From CAVVSQ01 sp963848825 (GTDB lineage Bacteria > Planctomycetota > Planctomycetia > Gemmatales > Gemmataceae), in NCBI GenBank assembly GCA_963848825.1, contig CAWKFA010000009.1, positions 558,001 through 622,000 on the forward strand: a stretch of 64,000 bases of DNA. Reading direction: 5' to 3'. Under the pieces are notes generated by a model, which did not search any database, was not told the origin of the DNA, and saw only the letters and a list, made by a program, of their open reading frames with translations. Positions 20,948-30,435 of this stretch are shown in pieces. How positions within the stretch are numbered: the stretch's first letter is position 1; every line of letters begins with the position of its first letter. Both the position numbers and the translations under genes were made by a program.

Positions 20948-23900
20948 GTGAACCCTTCGATGACGCCGAACGGCGTTGAGCACTACCCTTCGGGGTCGTC
21001 GCCCTTGTATTCCTCGAAGTGAACCCTTCGATGACGCCGAACGGCGTTGAGCACACGGAAGAAGTTGCCGAGAAACTGGCCTGCGCCGTGTGAACCCTTC
21101 GATGACGCCGAACGGCGTTGAGCACAACACGATCCACGCTGGGAGCAATTCCTGGCGTGGGGTGAACCCTTCGATGACGCCGAACGGCGTTGAGCACTCA
21201 TGGCACCGGCACGAGCAGCAGCCAACGTAGCCGTGAACCCTTCGATGACGCCGAACGGCGTTGAGCACCTCACGACCTACACCGGCAACACTCCACAGAC
21301 AGGGGTGAACCCTTCGATGACGCCGAACGGCGTTGAGCACCCATCGCCGATTCCCAGCACGACACGCTTATGCACAGTGAACCCTTCGATGACGCCGAAC
21401 GGCGTTGAGCACATTGCAATGGGCGGGGCGAGGTCAAGGATGAGGGAGTGAACCCTTCGATGACGCCGAACGGCGTTGAGCACTTGACGATACCCGTGGC
21501 GGATTCCCGGCTGATGCCGGTGAACCCTTCGATGACGCCGAACGGCGTTGAGCACTTCACCTGGCCGGAAGTAAGGTCTAGCTGCCCGGGTGAACCCTTC
21601 GATGACGCCGAACGGCGTTGAGCACTTGAATGGGTGCCGACTCTGTAGCCCCACCGCTGGGTGAACCCTTCGATGACGCCGAACGGCGTTGAGCACTCGG
21701 GCGGTAGAACGAGTTCGCGGTATTGCTTCCGTTTAACCCTTCGATGACGCCGAACGGCGTTGAGCACAAGACGATGATTTGGTAGTGACGTCGTTGGAAG
21801 CTGTGAACCCTTCGATGACGCCGAACGGCGTTGAGCACTACTCCTTCTCAGTCTCCCACCCCAGTAGGGCCTTGTGAACCCTTCGATGACGCCGAACGGC
21901 GTTGAGCACATGACCACCATGCCCGCGAAACCCTACGCACAAAAGTGAACCCTTCGATGACGCCGAACGGCGTTGAGCACTAGGTGAGTCGGTTCGTCGG
22001 TGTCACTTCGTTGAAGTGAACCCTTCGATGACGCCGAACGGCGTTGAGCACAATTCATGGGCGAAGTTTGGGACATTGCCAAAACGTGAACCCTTCGATG
22101 ACGCCGAACGGCGTTGAGCACCCATAGCTACCCGTAATGGATTACAAATGCAGCTAGAGTGAACCCTTCGATGACGCCGAACGGCGTTGAGCACCCCGAG
22201 ATTCACGGTACCGCGCCGACAGAGATCCTGTGAACCCTTCGATGACGCCGAACGGCGTTGAGCACCTGATAGCGATGCAACGGCAGCGGCACCGGAGTGC
22301 CGGGTGAACCCTTCGATGACGCCGAACGGCGTTGAGCACAAATCGCCTGCCGCGTCAGTGGCATCCTCGCCAAGGTGAACCCTTCGATGACGCCGAACGG
22401 CGTTGAGCACAAAACTTCACTGAGGAATTGCCAAAGTTCTTTTTGTGTGAACCCTTCGATGACGCCGAACGGCGTTGAGCACGCCTGAACGATTGCCGAT
22501 TGACAAACAGGAATAGGAGTGAACCCTTCGATGACGCCGAACGGCGTTGAGCACAATCGGAACCACTGCTGCCGGAATCGCCTGAGGCGCGTGAACCCTT
22601 CGATGACGCCGAACGGCGTTGAGCACAACAAGGCCCCCTCGAGTAAGGGCCCCTTGTAGGTTTGAACCCTTCGATGACGCCGAACGGCGTTGAGCACTGG
22701 TCGATCAAGGCCGCGATGCGCACGGCGATCACGTGAACCCTTCGATGACGCCGAACAGCGTTGAGCACTCGTCGCCGGGTGGCGTTCACCCGGCGCCGGC
22801 GGGGGTGAACCCTTCGATGACGCCGAACGGCGTTGAGCACTGGTCGATCAAGGCCGCGATGCGCACGGCGATCACGTGAACCCTTCGATGACGCCGAACG
22901 GCGTTGAGCACATATCGGCCCAGTTGTTGATTCGTTCCCATGAGTGTGTGAACCCTTCGATGACGCCGAACGGCGTTGAGCACGAACAACTCGGTTTACC
23001 TGTGCCCCTTGTGGCTGCGTGAACCCTTCGATGACGCCGAACGGCGTTGAGCACCCCACCGCCGCCCACAACGCCACGCCGGAGAAGGAAGTGAACCCTT
23101 GGATGACGCCGAACGGCGTTGAGCACCTACCTCCGCCGCGAAGACGACGGACACGAAGACGGTGAACCCTTCGATGACGCCGAACGGCGTTGAGCACTGC
23201 TCGAACCCATCACCACTGACGACCAGGCCAAGAGTGAACCCTTCGATGACGCCGAACGGCGTTGAGCACAAAGCGTGGTCCCGCGATCTTGTAATTCAGT
23301 TTGAAGTGAACCCTTCGATGACGCCGAACGGCGTTGAGCACCACGCATAGCAATCGCCTTGCACGGCATCGGCCACGGTGTGAACCCTTCGATGACGCCG
23401 AACGGCGTTGAGCACACCACAAACACGGCATTGACGCCCGGCACTGGCACGTGAACGCTTCGATGACGCCGAACGGCGTTGAGCACATTCGGATCGGTGA
23501 GCGGGGCGAATATAAATTCCCGTGAACCCTTCGATGACGCCGAACGGCGTTGAGCACATACGCCTGGATGGCAGCGTGTGGGCGTTCCTGCCGTGAACCC
23601 TTCGATGACGCCGAACGGCGTTGAGCACCCACTAAATTTAAATTGTCATCATATAATGACCAATGTGAACCCTTCGATGACGCCGAACGGCGTTGAGCAC
23701 GGGACCACGGGCGGCACGTCGGGCGGGGTGTGGCAGCGTGAACCCTTCGATGACGCCGAACGGCGTTGAGCACTTCGAGGTGCCGGTAACCGTGACAACT
23801 TTGCCGTGTGAACCGTTCGATGACGCCGAACGGCGTTGAGCACAATACCTTGACGTTCCCAACGGCTTCGACGCCGAGTGAATCCTTCGATGACGCCGAA

Positions 23901-24905
23901 CGGCGTTGAGCACTAGGTACATTGGGCCAACGTAAAGCCCTTATGCCCGTGAACCCTTCGATGACGCCGAACGGCGTTGAGCACTGGGCGTGCGGGCGTA
24001 GCCGAGGTCTTTTTGCTGGTGTGAACCCTTCGATGACGCCGAACGGCGTTGAGCACATCTCCATGTTGTTGACGCTCAGCATGTCGTCGCGTGAACCCTT
24101 CGATGATGCCGAACGGCGTTGAGCACATCCACGACGGCAACACCTCCCGGGACGAGTTGTTGTGAACCCTTCGATGACGCCGAAAGGCGTTGAGCACAAG
24201 TGTCGGGCATCCAGCTGGCGATGAATTTGTTTGTGAACCCTTCGATGGCGCCGAACGGCGTTGAGCACAGGAGCAGGACGGGGGGATCGGTGAGGTTCAT
24301 GGGCGTGAACCCTTCGATGACGCCGAACGGCGTTGAGCACAGATCACCAAACGCCTGGAGACAGGCGAAAACGTCGTGAACCCTTCGATGACGCCGAAAG
24401 GCGTTGAGCACAAGCCCGAGGGCTTTTGGCAGCCGGTCATCGTAGAGTGAACCCTTCGATGACGCCGAAAGGCGTTGAGCACATGGGGTTTGTTGATGGG
24501 GTCACAAGGTTTTCCTGTGAACCCTTGCCGAAAGGCGTTGAGCACTTGCTGCCGTTGGCAAGCCGCTGCTGAAGGAAGGTGTGAACCCTTCGATGACGCC
24601 GAACGGCGTTGAGCACGCCGACGCATGGGCCCGAGCGGCAAACACGACCATCGTGAACCCTTCCATGACGCCGACAGGCGTTGAGCACACGTTGCCGGCG
24701 GTGGTGATGGTAACGCCGGCCTCGGGTAAACCCTTCGATGACGCCGGAAGGCGTTGAGCACGCGACGTTTGTTAATCAGCCGATCATCACCGGCGAGTGA
24801 ACCTTTCGATGACGCCGAAAGGCGTTGAGCACTACGGCGAGCAGACCGGCCGCGTCGTAGTAAAGGCCCGTCAACCTTTCGATGACGCCGAAAGGCGTAG
24901 ATTGC
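20948..24905 (+). CRISPR. CRISPR array, 56 repeats of 36 bp, about 55 spacers of 34-38 bp
   Basis: Repeats begin GTGAACCCTTCG and end TTGAGCAC, with a stem ACGCC-GAAC-GGCGT in the middle; cutting 3' of the stem would leave an 8-base handle. First repeat 20948-20983; the repeat-spacer period is about 71. Single-base variants appear mostly from 22662 onward (for example 22733, 23091, 23451, 23808, 23878). Toward the end, repeats carry loop GAAA instead of GAAC (24162, 24376, 24447, 24797), one is shortened to 29 bp (24517-24545), and the last (24870 on) lacks its 3' end. The spacer at 22698-22732 recurs exactly at 22841-22875. Transcription from the left is inferred. Confidence 0.97.
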
Positions 24906-24973
24906 CAACCCCAATTTGGGTCGGCCCCGTCTTCGAATTAGCTGCCTTTCTGAACGATGGCTGTCTTCGCCCA

Positions 24974-25471
24974 CTACCGGCGCCCGACCAACACCCGAAT
25001 GCAATCCGCAACCCCACCGAGAAACCCACCTGCATAACCAGCCACATGTGCCCAGAGGTCAGCGATGAATGCTGAGCGTTTGGGTTCAGGGATTCTTGAC
25101 TGGAGTGGTTCAAGTAGCCACACCAAACCGGCTTCGGCAATGTGGTAGCCAGCCAAACCGGCCAGGAGGGAGATAATTCCCATGGCCACCGTCAGGGTAC
25201 ATAGAGGACGGAGCAGAACCTTGGCATCCGTCTTCGGCCACGGTCCGGCTCTGCACGCGATTGCGGCCAAAATGCCGAGTGGTAGGCCGACCCACCATGT
25301 TGCGATGATTGCCCAGCCCAGGGCAAGAAGGGTGGGGGAGTCCGTGTTGAACACCGGGGGATGGCCGATGGTGAAGTATTCGACGCAGACGCGTGCCGTT
25401 ACTTGGTCGTGCAAGATGCCGTAGGTCACCGCTGCCAGGATGCACAGAAGTATGATCTTTGCTGCTTGCAT
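24974..25471 (-). CDS. Small four-TM membrane protein, copy 1 of a duplicated gene
   Basis: A 165-residue protein starting MQAAKIILLCILAAVTYGILHDQVTARV, with hydrophobic segments at about 5-20, 48-70, 88-112 and 140-160. HDQVTARVCVEYFTIGH is a recognisable conserved block of a planctomycete membrane protein family of unknown function. A nearly identical copy lies at 29833-30432. Its C-terminal end abuts the decayed end of the CRISPR array. No function is proposed. Confidence 0.7.
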   Translation of the reverse strand: MQAAKIILLCILAAVTYGILHDQVTARVCVEYFTIGHPPVFNTDSPTLLALGWAIIATWWVGLPLGILAAIACRAGPWPKTDAKVLLRPLCTLTVAMGIISLLAGLAGYHIAEAGLVWLLEPLQSRIPEPKRSAFIADLWAHVAGYAGGFLGGVADCIRVLVGRR

Positions 25472-25474
25472 TGC

Positions 25475-25707
25475 TTGTTAGCTACAGACCTTTCTCACCT
25501 GCCTGCGAGCAGGCAGGGGTCGAGGAACGGGTGATGCATGTTCTTGTTAGCTGTAGACCTTGTCTCACCGGCCGGGCGAGCCGGCACGGGGTCGAGGAAC
25601 AGGTGATGAATGTTCTTGTTAGCTGTAGACCTTGTCTCACCGGCCGGGCGAGCCGGCACGGGGTCGGGGACCGAGCGATGCATATGGTTGTTAGCTGTAG
25701 ACGTGGC
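25475..25707. repeat. Structured tandem repeat, three 69-72-bp units plus a partial
   Basis: Units starting TTGTTAGCT at 25475, 25544, 25616 and (partial) 25688. Each contains a hairpin closed by GACC and GGTC. In unit 1 the inner stem is CCTGCCTGC/GCAGGCAGG; in units 2 and 3 it is CCGGC/GCCGG, so both sides of the stem changed together. Open frames across it (DPVPARPAGETRSTANK) follow from the repeat and are not genes. The same block sits at 30436-30627. Confidence 0.85.
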
Positions 25708-25928
25708 TCACGAGTGGCGCTTTTCCCTTGCCGGAACGCCATCTCGCCTAAGTCCTTGGCGAACGTCATCAACACTCGGTTCTCGGCTCAAGACAACGCC
25801 AGAACTGCATCGTCGTCTACTCCCGGCGACAATTCGCAAATCCACGCCAAGTCGTGTCCTGCTATGGATTTCAGGGACGCAACCCCTGTCATCTTAGCTG
25901 TGTCATCGGCGATGAGAATAATTTCCAT
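25708..25928 (-). pseudogene. Remnant of a DUF5615 (PIN-like) protein
   Basis: The start MEIILIADDT, then LKSIAGHDLAWICELSPGVDDDAVLALS, and in another frame VLMTFAKDLGEMAFRQGKSA match the DUF5615 pattern (acidic N-terminus, AGHDV.W..E..PG..DE.VL.LA, then LLTFDKDFGELAF). A frame break at about 25785 and loss of the C-terminus at the tandem repeat make it non-functional, and the usual TFDKD acid is Ala (TFAKD). Such proteins are usually toxin-like; no partner gene is intact. Confidence 0.55.
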
Positions 25929-25929
25929 A

Positions 25930-26103
25930 TCGGAGTACCGAAAACCCCTTTTACCACAATATATCTTCATGAATGATTTTCCACGGATAAACTCAGGAAG
26001 AAGGTGAAGAGGTCTTCAGGGAAAAGGTCACTTCACGGTGAAGCAGGGTCATCCGGAGTACCGGATAACCCTGCCACAACTGACTAATTGTTGGATGATC
26101 CGG
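25930..26103. repeat. Long direct repeat, copy A, containing a palindrome
   Basis: About 174 bases that recur with high similarity at 26185-26360. It holds an imperfect 30-base palindrome at 26044-26073: CAGGGTCATCCGG, loop AGTA, CCGGATAACCCTG (12 of 13 pairs). On the minus strand this copy lies just upstream of the DUF5615 remnant and would be its leader. Confidence 0.75.
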
Positions 26104-26112
26104 GCGTTGTGG

Positions 26113-26144
26113 CAGGGTTATGCATGTACTCGTGCATGACCCTG
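26113..26144. repeat. Palindrome of the CAGGGT family
   Basis: CAGGGTTATGCA, an 8-base loop, then TGCATGACCCTG: 11 of 12 pairs. It shares the outer arms CAGGGT(C/T)AT and AT(A/G)ACCCTG with the palindromes inside the flanking long repeats but has a different centre. Confidence 0.7.
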
Positions 26145-26184
26145 ACTGCGGTGAATAGATCCCATTACCGCCAAGATGGGGCAT

Positions 26185-26360
26185 GTCGGAGTACCGAAAA
26201 ACCCTTTTACGACAATTTATCTTCATGAATGATTTTCCACGGATAAACTGAGGAAGAAGCTGAAGCGGTCTTCAGGGAAAAGTTCACTTCAGGGTGAAGC
26301 AGGGTCATCCGGAGTACCGGATAACCCTGCCACAACAGGCGGATTGTTCGATGATCCGGA
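26185..26360. repeat. Long direct repeat, copy B, containing a palindrome
   Basis: Second copy of the 174-base repeat, with the same palindrome at 26300-26329. No gene remnant follows it on the minus strand, only non-coding sequence, so the gene once attached to this leader has been lost or the leader was copied alone. Confidence 0.75.
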
Positions 26361-26414
26361 CACCCGGCTGTTAAGGGTTTGATACCGACCTACGGTAATC
26401 CTAGAATTACCGGC

Positions 26415-27029
26415 ATGGCGATATTTGAATTTGAGCTAGGGCGCGTTGAGGATATCTTGCCCTGGGGAGAGGCGGGCGAGCAGAGCCTGAGTTGGTTTGC
26501 ATTGACGGACGGCCGGTTTCATATGGTAGTTGGTGAGCAAGTGCTGTTTCGCTACACCGACGAGATATTGTCCCATTGGGGGAAATCGGAGCGAGATGCC
26601 GACTACCAGGTTGCTGCGTTTGCGGAAGACGTACTGGGAAGCGTCGCTGCGGCGGTGGCTCCGCTTTCACCAAGAATTGAACGGCTTGCCTCGGACTGGC
26701 AGCGCTTGATGGAATTGAAGAAGCCATTCGACGACGTCCGAGCGGAGGACGATCTCTGGTATGAGGCGTGGCGATGGCTTGGCGAGCGTTCACCCTGGAC
26801 CTCATATTTGAAGGCGTGCCCAACGTTTCAATTTGTGCGGGTTGGCGCCGAGCTGAGAATTCACTGGGACAACCGAGAGCAAATGATCGATGGCCTCCCG
26901 GTTTGGACGGCCCGACAGGGAGTCTATGTAATGTCGGCTGAAGCTTTTCTAGATGAAAGCAGCGACTTCGCGCGACGTCTGCTATCTGCGATGCACGGCG
27001 CATTGCTGGAATTGAGGCTCGAACAATGA
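26415..27029 (+). CDS. DUF5984-like protein
   Basis: A 204-residue soluble protein beginning MAIFEFELGRVEDILPWGEAG, with SLSWFALTDGRFHMVVGEQVLFRY; the pattern (F.F.L...V.PWG, WF.LTDG, LFRY) is that of DUF5984 proteins as I remember them. The function is unknown. I start at ATG 26415, since upstream codons do not fit the family. No frameshift, unlike most neighbours. A small frame overlaps its stop by four bases. Confidence 0.6.
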   Translation: MAIFEFELGRVEDILPWGEAGEQSLSWFALTDGRFHMVVGEQVLFRYTDEILSHWGKSERDADYQVAAFAEDVLGSVAAAVAPLSPRIERLASDWQRLMELKKPFDDVRAEDDLWYEAWRWLGERSPWTSYLKACPTFQFVRVGAELRIHWDNREQMIDGLPVWTARQGVYVMSAEAFLDESSDFARRLLSAMHGALLELRLEQ

Positions 27030-27190
27030 CGCCGCAAGTCGAGGTGAGCACCAGTTCGTTGCGACAGCAGCACGAGACCTGGCGTGCAGAATTCGCGTCA
27101 TACTTCGGCGAATATCAGCCCGACATCTCATGGCAGGAAACTGAAAAAGCTCTACTCGCAATTTCGGAGAAAAAGGGTCTTTACTTCTAG
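27026..27190 (+). CDS. Small protein (54 aa) coupled to the DUF5984-like gene, possibly truncated
   Basis: Begins ATGACGCCG overlapping the previous stop (ATGA), giving MTPQVEVSTSSLRQQHETW and SYFGEYQPDISWQETEKALLAI, which looks like real helical protein sequence. It stops at 27190, right where the remnant of the opposite-strand nuclease gene begins, so it may be the front of a longer protein cut by that junction. No family recognised. Confidence 0.4.
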   Translation: MTPQVEVSTSSLRQQHETWRAEFASYFGEYQPDISWQETEKALLAISEKKGLYF

Positions 27191-28269
27191 ACACGAAGAC
27201 CATTGCGTGGGCGACCAGGTTCCGCAAACCCATCGTTTTGCGGCAATCGTGGAGCTTGGCTTGCAGGAGCTTCTTGTCCGGCAATCGGGTCTGGTACTCG
27301 GCGACTAGGGCGGGCGACATCGCCCGGCTCAGGGCGTATTCGACGACCTCGTGATTCTTCGTCGCACACAGGAGCACGCCGATCGACGGCTGCTCGTGCG
27401 GCTTCTTCACGTCGCGGTCGAGGGCTTCCAGGTAGAACTGGAGCTTGCCGAGGTGCTCCGGCTCGAACTCGACGATCTTGAGTTCAAACGCGACCAGGCA
27501 ATTGAGCGCCCGGTTGAAGAAGAGCAGGTCGAGTGCAAAATCTCGTCCGCCGACCTGGACCGGGTAATGACTGCCGACGAAGCAGAAGTCGCGGCCAAGT
27601 TCGATCAGGAAGTGCTTGAGCTGCTCGACCAGACCGCGTTGCAGGTCGGCCTCGGAATGCCCTGGCGGAAGGTCGAGAAACTCGACGAGGTAGCTGTCCT
27701 TGAAGACGGTGGCGGCGTCGGGATGCAATTCTCTCAGCGGTGGTGACAGTTTTGCCGGCGACAGGACGACCCGCTCGAACAGGGCCCCGTCGAGCTGACG
27801 TTCCAGTTCCCGGCTCGACCAGCGTTCTCGGAAGTGGCCATGCGCAGATAGAACTCCCGCTCCTCGTCCCGCTTGCACCGGCTCAGGATCAGCAGATTGT
27901 GGCTCCAGGGCAATTCTCGCAGCAGTGGTGACGAGTTTTGCGTCGCTCCCGGTAGGTCTCGTAGAACTGCCGCATTCGCCAGAGGTTACTGGCGGGTATA
28001 TCCCCGCAGGTCGGGATGCGTCGGGCGATGTGGGCGGCCAGTTGCTCGACCATGCCTTCACCCCAGCCCGCCGATTCGATCTTGCGGCTGATGTATTCGC
28101 CGATGCTCCAGTAAAGCTCGATCAGGGTCGTGTTGACGGCGGCGACGGCCCGCGTCCGTGCGGCGTCGATCAGCCGCAGGACTTCGTCGAAGTCGGTTGG
28201 CGAGGGTGCATTCGGCGTTTCGGGCTTGGCCAGACTGCGGCCATTACTCTTTTTTGGCGTCTTGCTCAT
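27191..28269 (-). pseudogene. DUF1016 (YhcG-type) PD-(D/E)XK nuclease, frameshifted and cut at the 3' end
   Basis: The N-terminus (MSKTPKKSNGRSL ... LIDAARTRAVAAVNTTLIELYWSIGEYI) and SNLWRMRQFYETY match DUF1016. Past frame breaks near 27895 and 27830 come FRERWSSRELERQLDGALFERV and the nuclease core GRDFALDLLFFNRALNCLVAFELKI (Asp, and Glu-x-Lys) ending RLPDKKLLQAKLH. The following tail is unrelated, so the last residues are lost near 27230. Its ATG overlaps the stop of the SNF2 gene (ATGA). YhcG-type nucleases are found in defence-related and repair contexts. Confidence 0.65.
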
Positions 28270-29810
28270 TTGACCATCCAGTGCAGCGAGAACAACGTCT
28301 CGCAAGTCGTCTGCTGCTGAAGGCGGCGGCCGATTTCATCGAGCAAAGCGTCCTTCTGCCGGTCCAGGGCCCGGCTGGCCGAATCATAGGCACGCCATGC
28401 TTCATCTCGCTTGGTTTCCAATGCCCGGAGCGTCCGCTGGATTTCAAGCTTCTCAGGTGCTGAAGTGTTGCCCCCTTCGTGCCCTGCTGAACGTCGGCGG
28501 CGGCAGCGAAGCCGCGACGAAGCGCAGTCAAAAGCACCTCGCCCTTGGAATTCTTGGTGATGGACTTCGCCAGTTGATGGAACTCGCGGAGTTTGGCCAT
28601 TTCGCTGCGCATTTGGGCAACTTGCTCCGGCGTGTAGGCGGCTTTCTCGTCCGTCCCCTCCTCGTCATCGGGTTCCCACTCATCGGCCAGCTCGTCCAGT
28701 TCCTCCCAATCATCGGCCAGTTGGTCGGGCGGTGAGTCCACGGCCTCAGACTGCTTCGCAGCGGTTTCGAGTTTGAAGGCCAAGCCGCTCAGGGTGTCGG
28801 AAATGGCATAGGTGGATGACGCCAGGAGCTTTCGCAGAATGAGCGTCATCAGGGAGCGTTGGCTGGCTGGCAGGGCGTAAGAGCGTTGGCTGCTGAAGGT
28901 ATTCGGAAACGAGATCATAAAGCCGCTGTTCCTCGGCACTGGGAACGAATTCCTGGACCAGGGCATGGCGGTTTGTGAACTTGACATACTCCAGCACCTG
29001 CTTCCGCAGCGTCCGTTTGCAAATCGGCCGGAGCCGCTCCTTGAGGTCGTTGAAGTCATCGTCGTTGGCGAGCCGTGTGAACCGCGCCCGGTAGGTCTTC
29101 AGGTCGCCGAAGGCGAAATCGTCAATAATGCTGACCAGTCCGTAGAGCTCCAGTAGGGAGTTTTGCAACGGGGTTGCCGTGAGCAGCACCTTGCGGAACG
29201 GCGCGATGGCTTGCTTGATGGCGTTGGCAATTTTGTTCGTCGGCTTGTAGACGTTGCGGAGCCGGTGGGCTTCGTCGATGACGACCAGGTCCCAGGGGGT
29301 CTGCCGGATGTAGGCTTCCATCTTGCGGGCGAACTGGTAGGAGCAAATGACGATGGCGTCTTGCTGAAAGGGGTTGAGATTGCCTGCCTTGATCGTGTCA
29401 TTGAACGTTCGGTTTTCCAGTATGGCGGATGGGAGGAAGAACTTGTCGGCCAGCTCCTGGCTCCATTGCTTGCGAAGATTGGCGGGCACAATCACGAGAA
29501 CTCGGCGTTTTTGCTCGGCCCACGTTTGGGCAATCAATAGGCCGGCCTCAATAGTTTTGCCCAGGCCCACCTCGTCGGCAAGAATCGCGCCGCGGGAAAG
29601 CGGGTTGCGGAAAGCAAATAAAGCAGCCTCGATCTGATGGGGATTAAGATCGACTTGAGCGTCGGAAAGGACCGCCGTCAGCTTCTCGATGCTGTCGGAT
29701 GCACAACGCCGGGTCAGGTCGTGTGCAATGAACTTGGCATGATAGTCCGTCAGATGGCTGCTCAGGGTAGAAAACCTCCGATAACCAACGGCATTGCTGA
29801 CGAGGGGCAT
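28266..29810 (-). pseudogene. SNF2-family helicase with the second RecA lobe deleted
   Basis: The N-terminal lobe is clear: ILADEVGLGKTIEAGLL (Walker A), VPANLRKQW, VVIDEAHRLRN (DEAH) and LLTATPLQNSLLELYGL. After a frame break near 28885 comes YALPASQRSLMTLILRKLLASSTYAI, then SKGEVLLTALRRGFAAAADVQQG. The second lobe, which should follow, is missing; the frame goes directly to the far C-terminal end (EIQRTLRALETKRDEAWRAYDSA, ending LFSLHWMVK). ATP hydrolysis-coupled translocation is therefore not expected. The stop overlaps the DUF1016 nuclease start, which shows a former two-gene operon. Confidence 0.72.
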
Positions 29811-29832
29811 TCAGGTTGATTGACGCGCATAA

Positions 29833-30432
29833 TCATTTTGGAGGAACGGCAAGGGCTACATGGAAATAGTATTTATCATGGGAACGCCTGTCCATTACCA
29901 ATTTGTTGGTAGAACCGTGGCTGTCCCTCGCCCACCGCCGTCGCCTGACCAACGCCCGTAGGCAAACCGTAACGCCACCGAGAAACCCGACTGCGTAAGC
30001 AGCCACATGTGCCCAGAGGTCGGCGATGAATGCTGAGCGCTTGGGTTCAGGGATTCTTGACTGGAGTGGTTCCAGCAGCCACACCAAACCGGCTTCGGCA
30101 ATGTGGTAGCCAGCCAAACCGGCCAGGAGGGAGATAATTCCCATGGCCACCGTCAGGGTACATAGAGGACGAAGCAGAGCCTTGGCATTCATCTTCGGCC
30201 ACGGGCCGGCCCTGGAAGCGAGTGCCGTCATAATGCCCAGTGGTAGGCCGACCCACCATGTTGCGATGATTCCCCAGCCCAGGGCAAGAAGGGTCGGGGA
30301 GTCCGTGTTGAACACCGGGGGATGGCCGATGGTGAAGTATTCGACGCAGACGCGTGCCGTTACTTGGTCGTGCAAGATGCCGTAGGTCACCGCTGCCAGG
30401 ATGCACAGAAGTATGATCTTTGCTGCTTGCAT
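29833..30432 (-). CDS. Small four-TM membrane protein, copy 2 of a duplicated gene
   Basis: A 199-residue protein whose first about 160 residues are almost identical to 24974-25471 (same MQAAKIILLCILAAVTYG start and HDQVTARVCVEYFTIGH block). It is longer at the C-terminus (ALVRRRRWARDSHGSTNK). The DNA match extends through the upstream tandem repeat, so the whole block was duplicated in direct orientation about 5 kb apart. Function unknown. Confidence 0.7.
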   Translation of the reverse strand: MQAAKIILLCILAAVTYGILHDQVTARVCVEYFTIGHPPVFNTDSPTLLALGWGIIATWWVGLPLGIMTALASRAGPWPKMNAKALLRPLCTLTVAMGIISLLAGLAGYHIAEAGLVWLLEPLQSRIPEPKRSAFIADLWAHVAAYAVGFLGGVTVCLRALVRRRRWARDSHGSTNKLVMDRRSHDKYYFHVALAVPPK

Positions 30433-30435
30433 TGC

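Noticed and set aside
20983..24900. Many long open frames across the CRISPR array (for example encoding CSTPFGVIEGFT or LNAVRRHRRVH repeats)
   Set aside because: They are translations of the 36-bp repeat in different frames; the codons follow the repeat, not a protein family.
25495..25775. Minus-strand frames rich in DPVPARPAGETRSTANK
   Set aside because: Translation of the structured tandem repeat; no start signals, and the same peptide recurs with the repeat unit.
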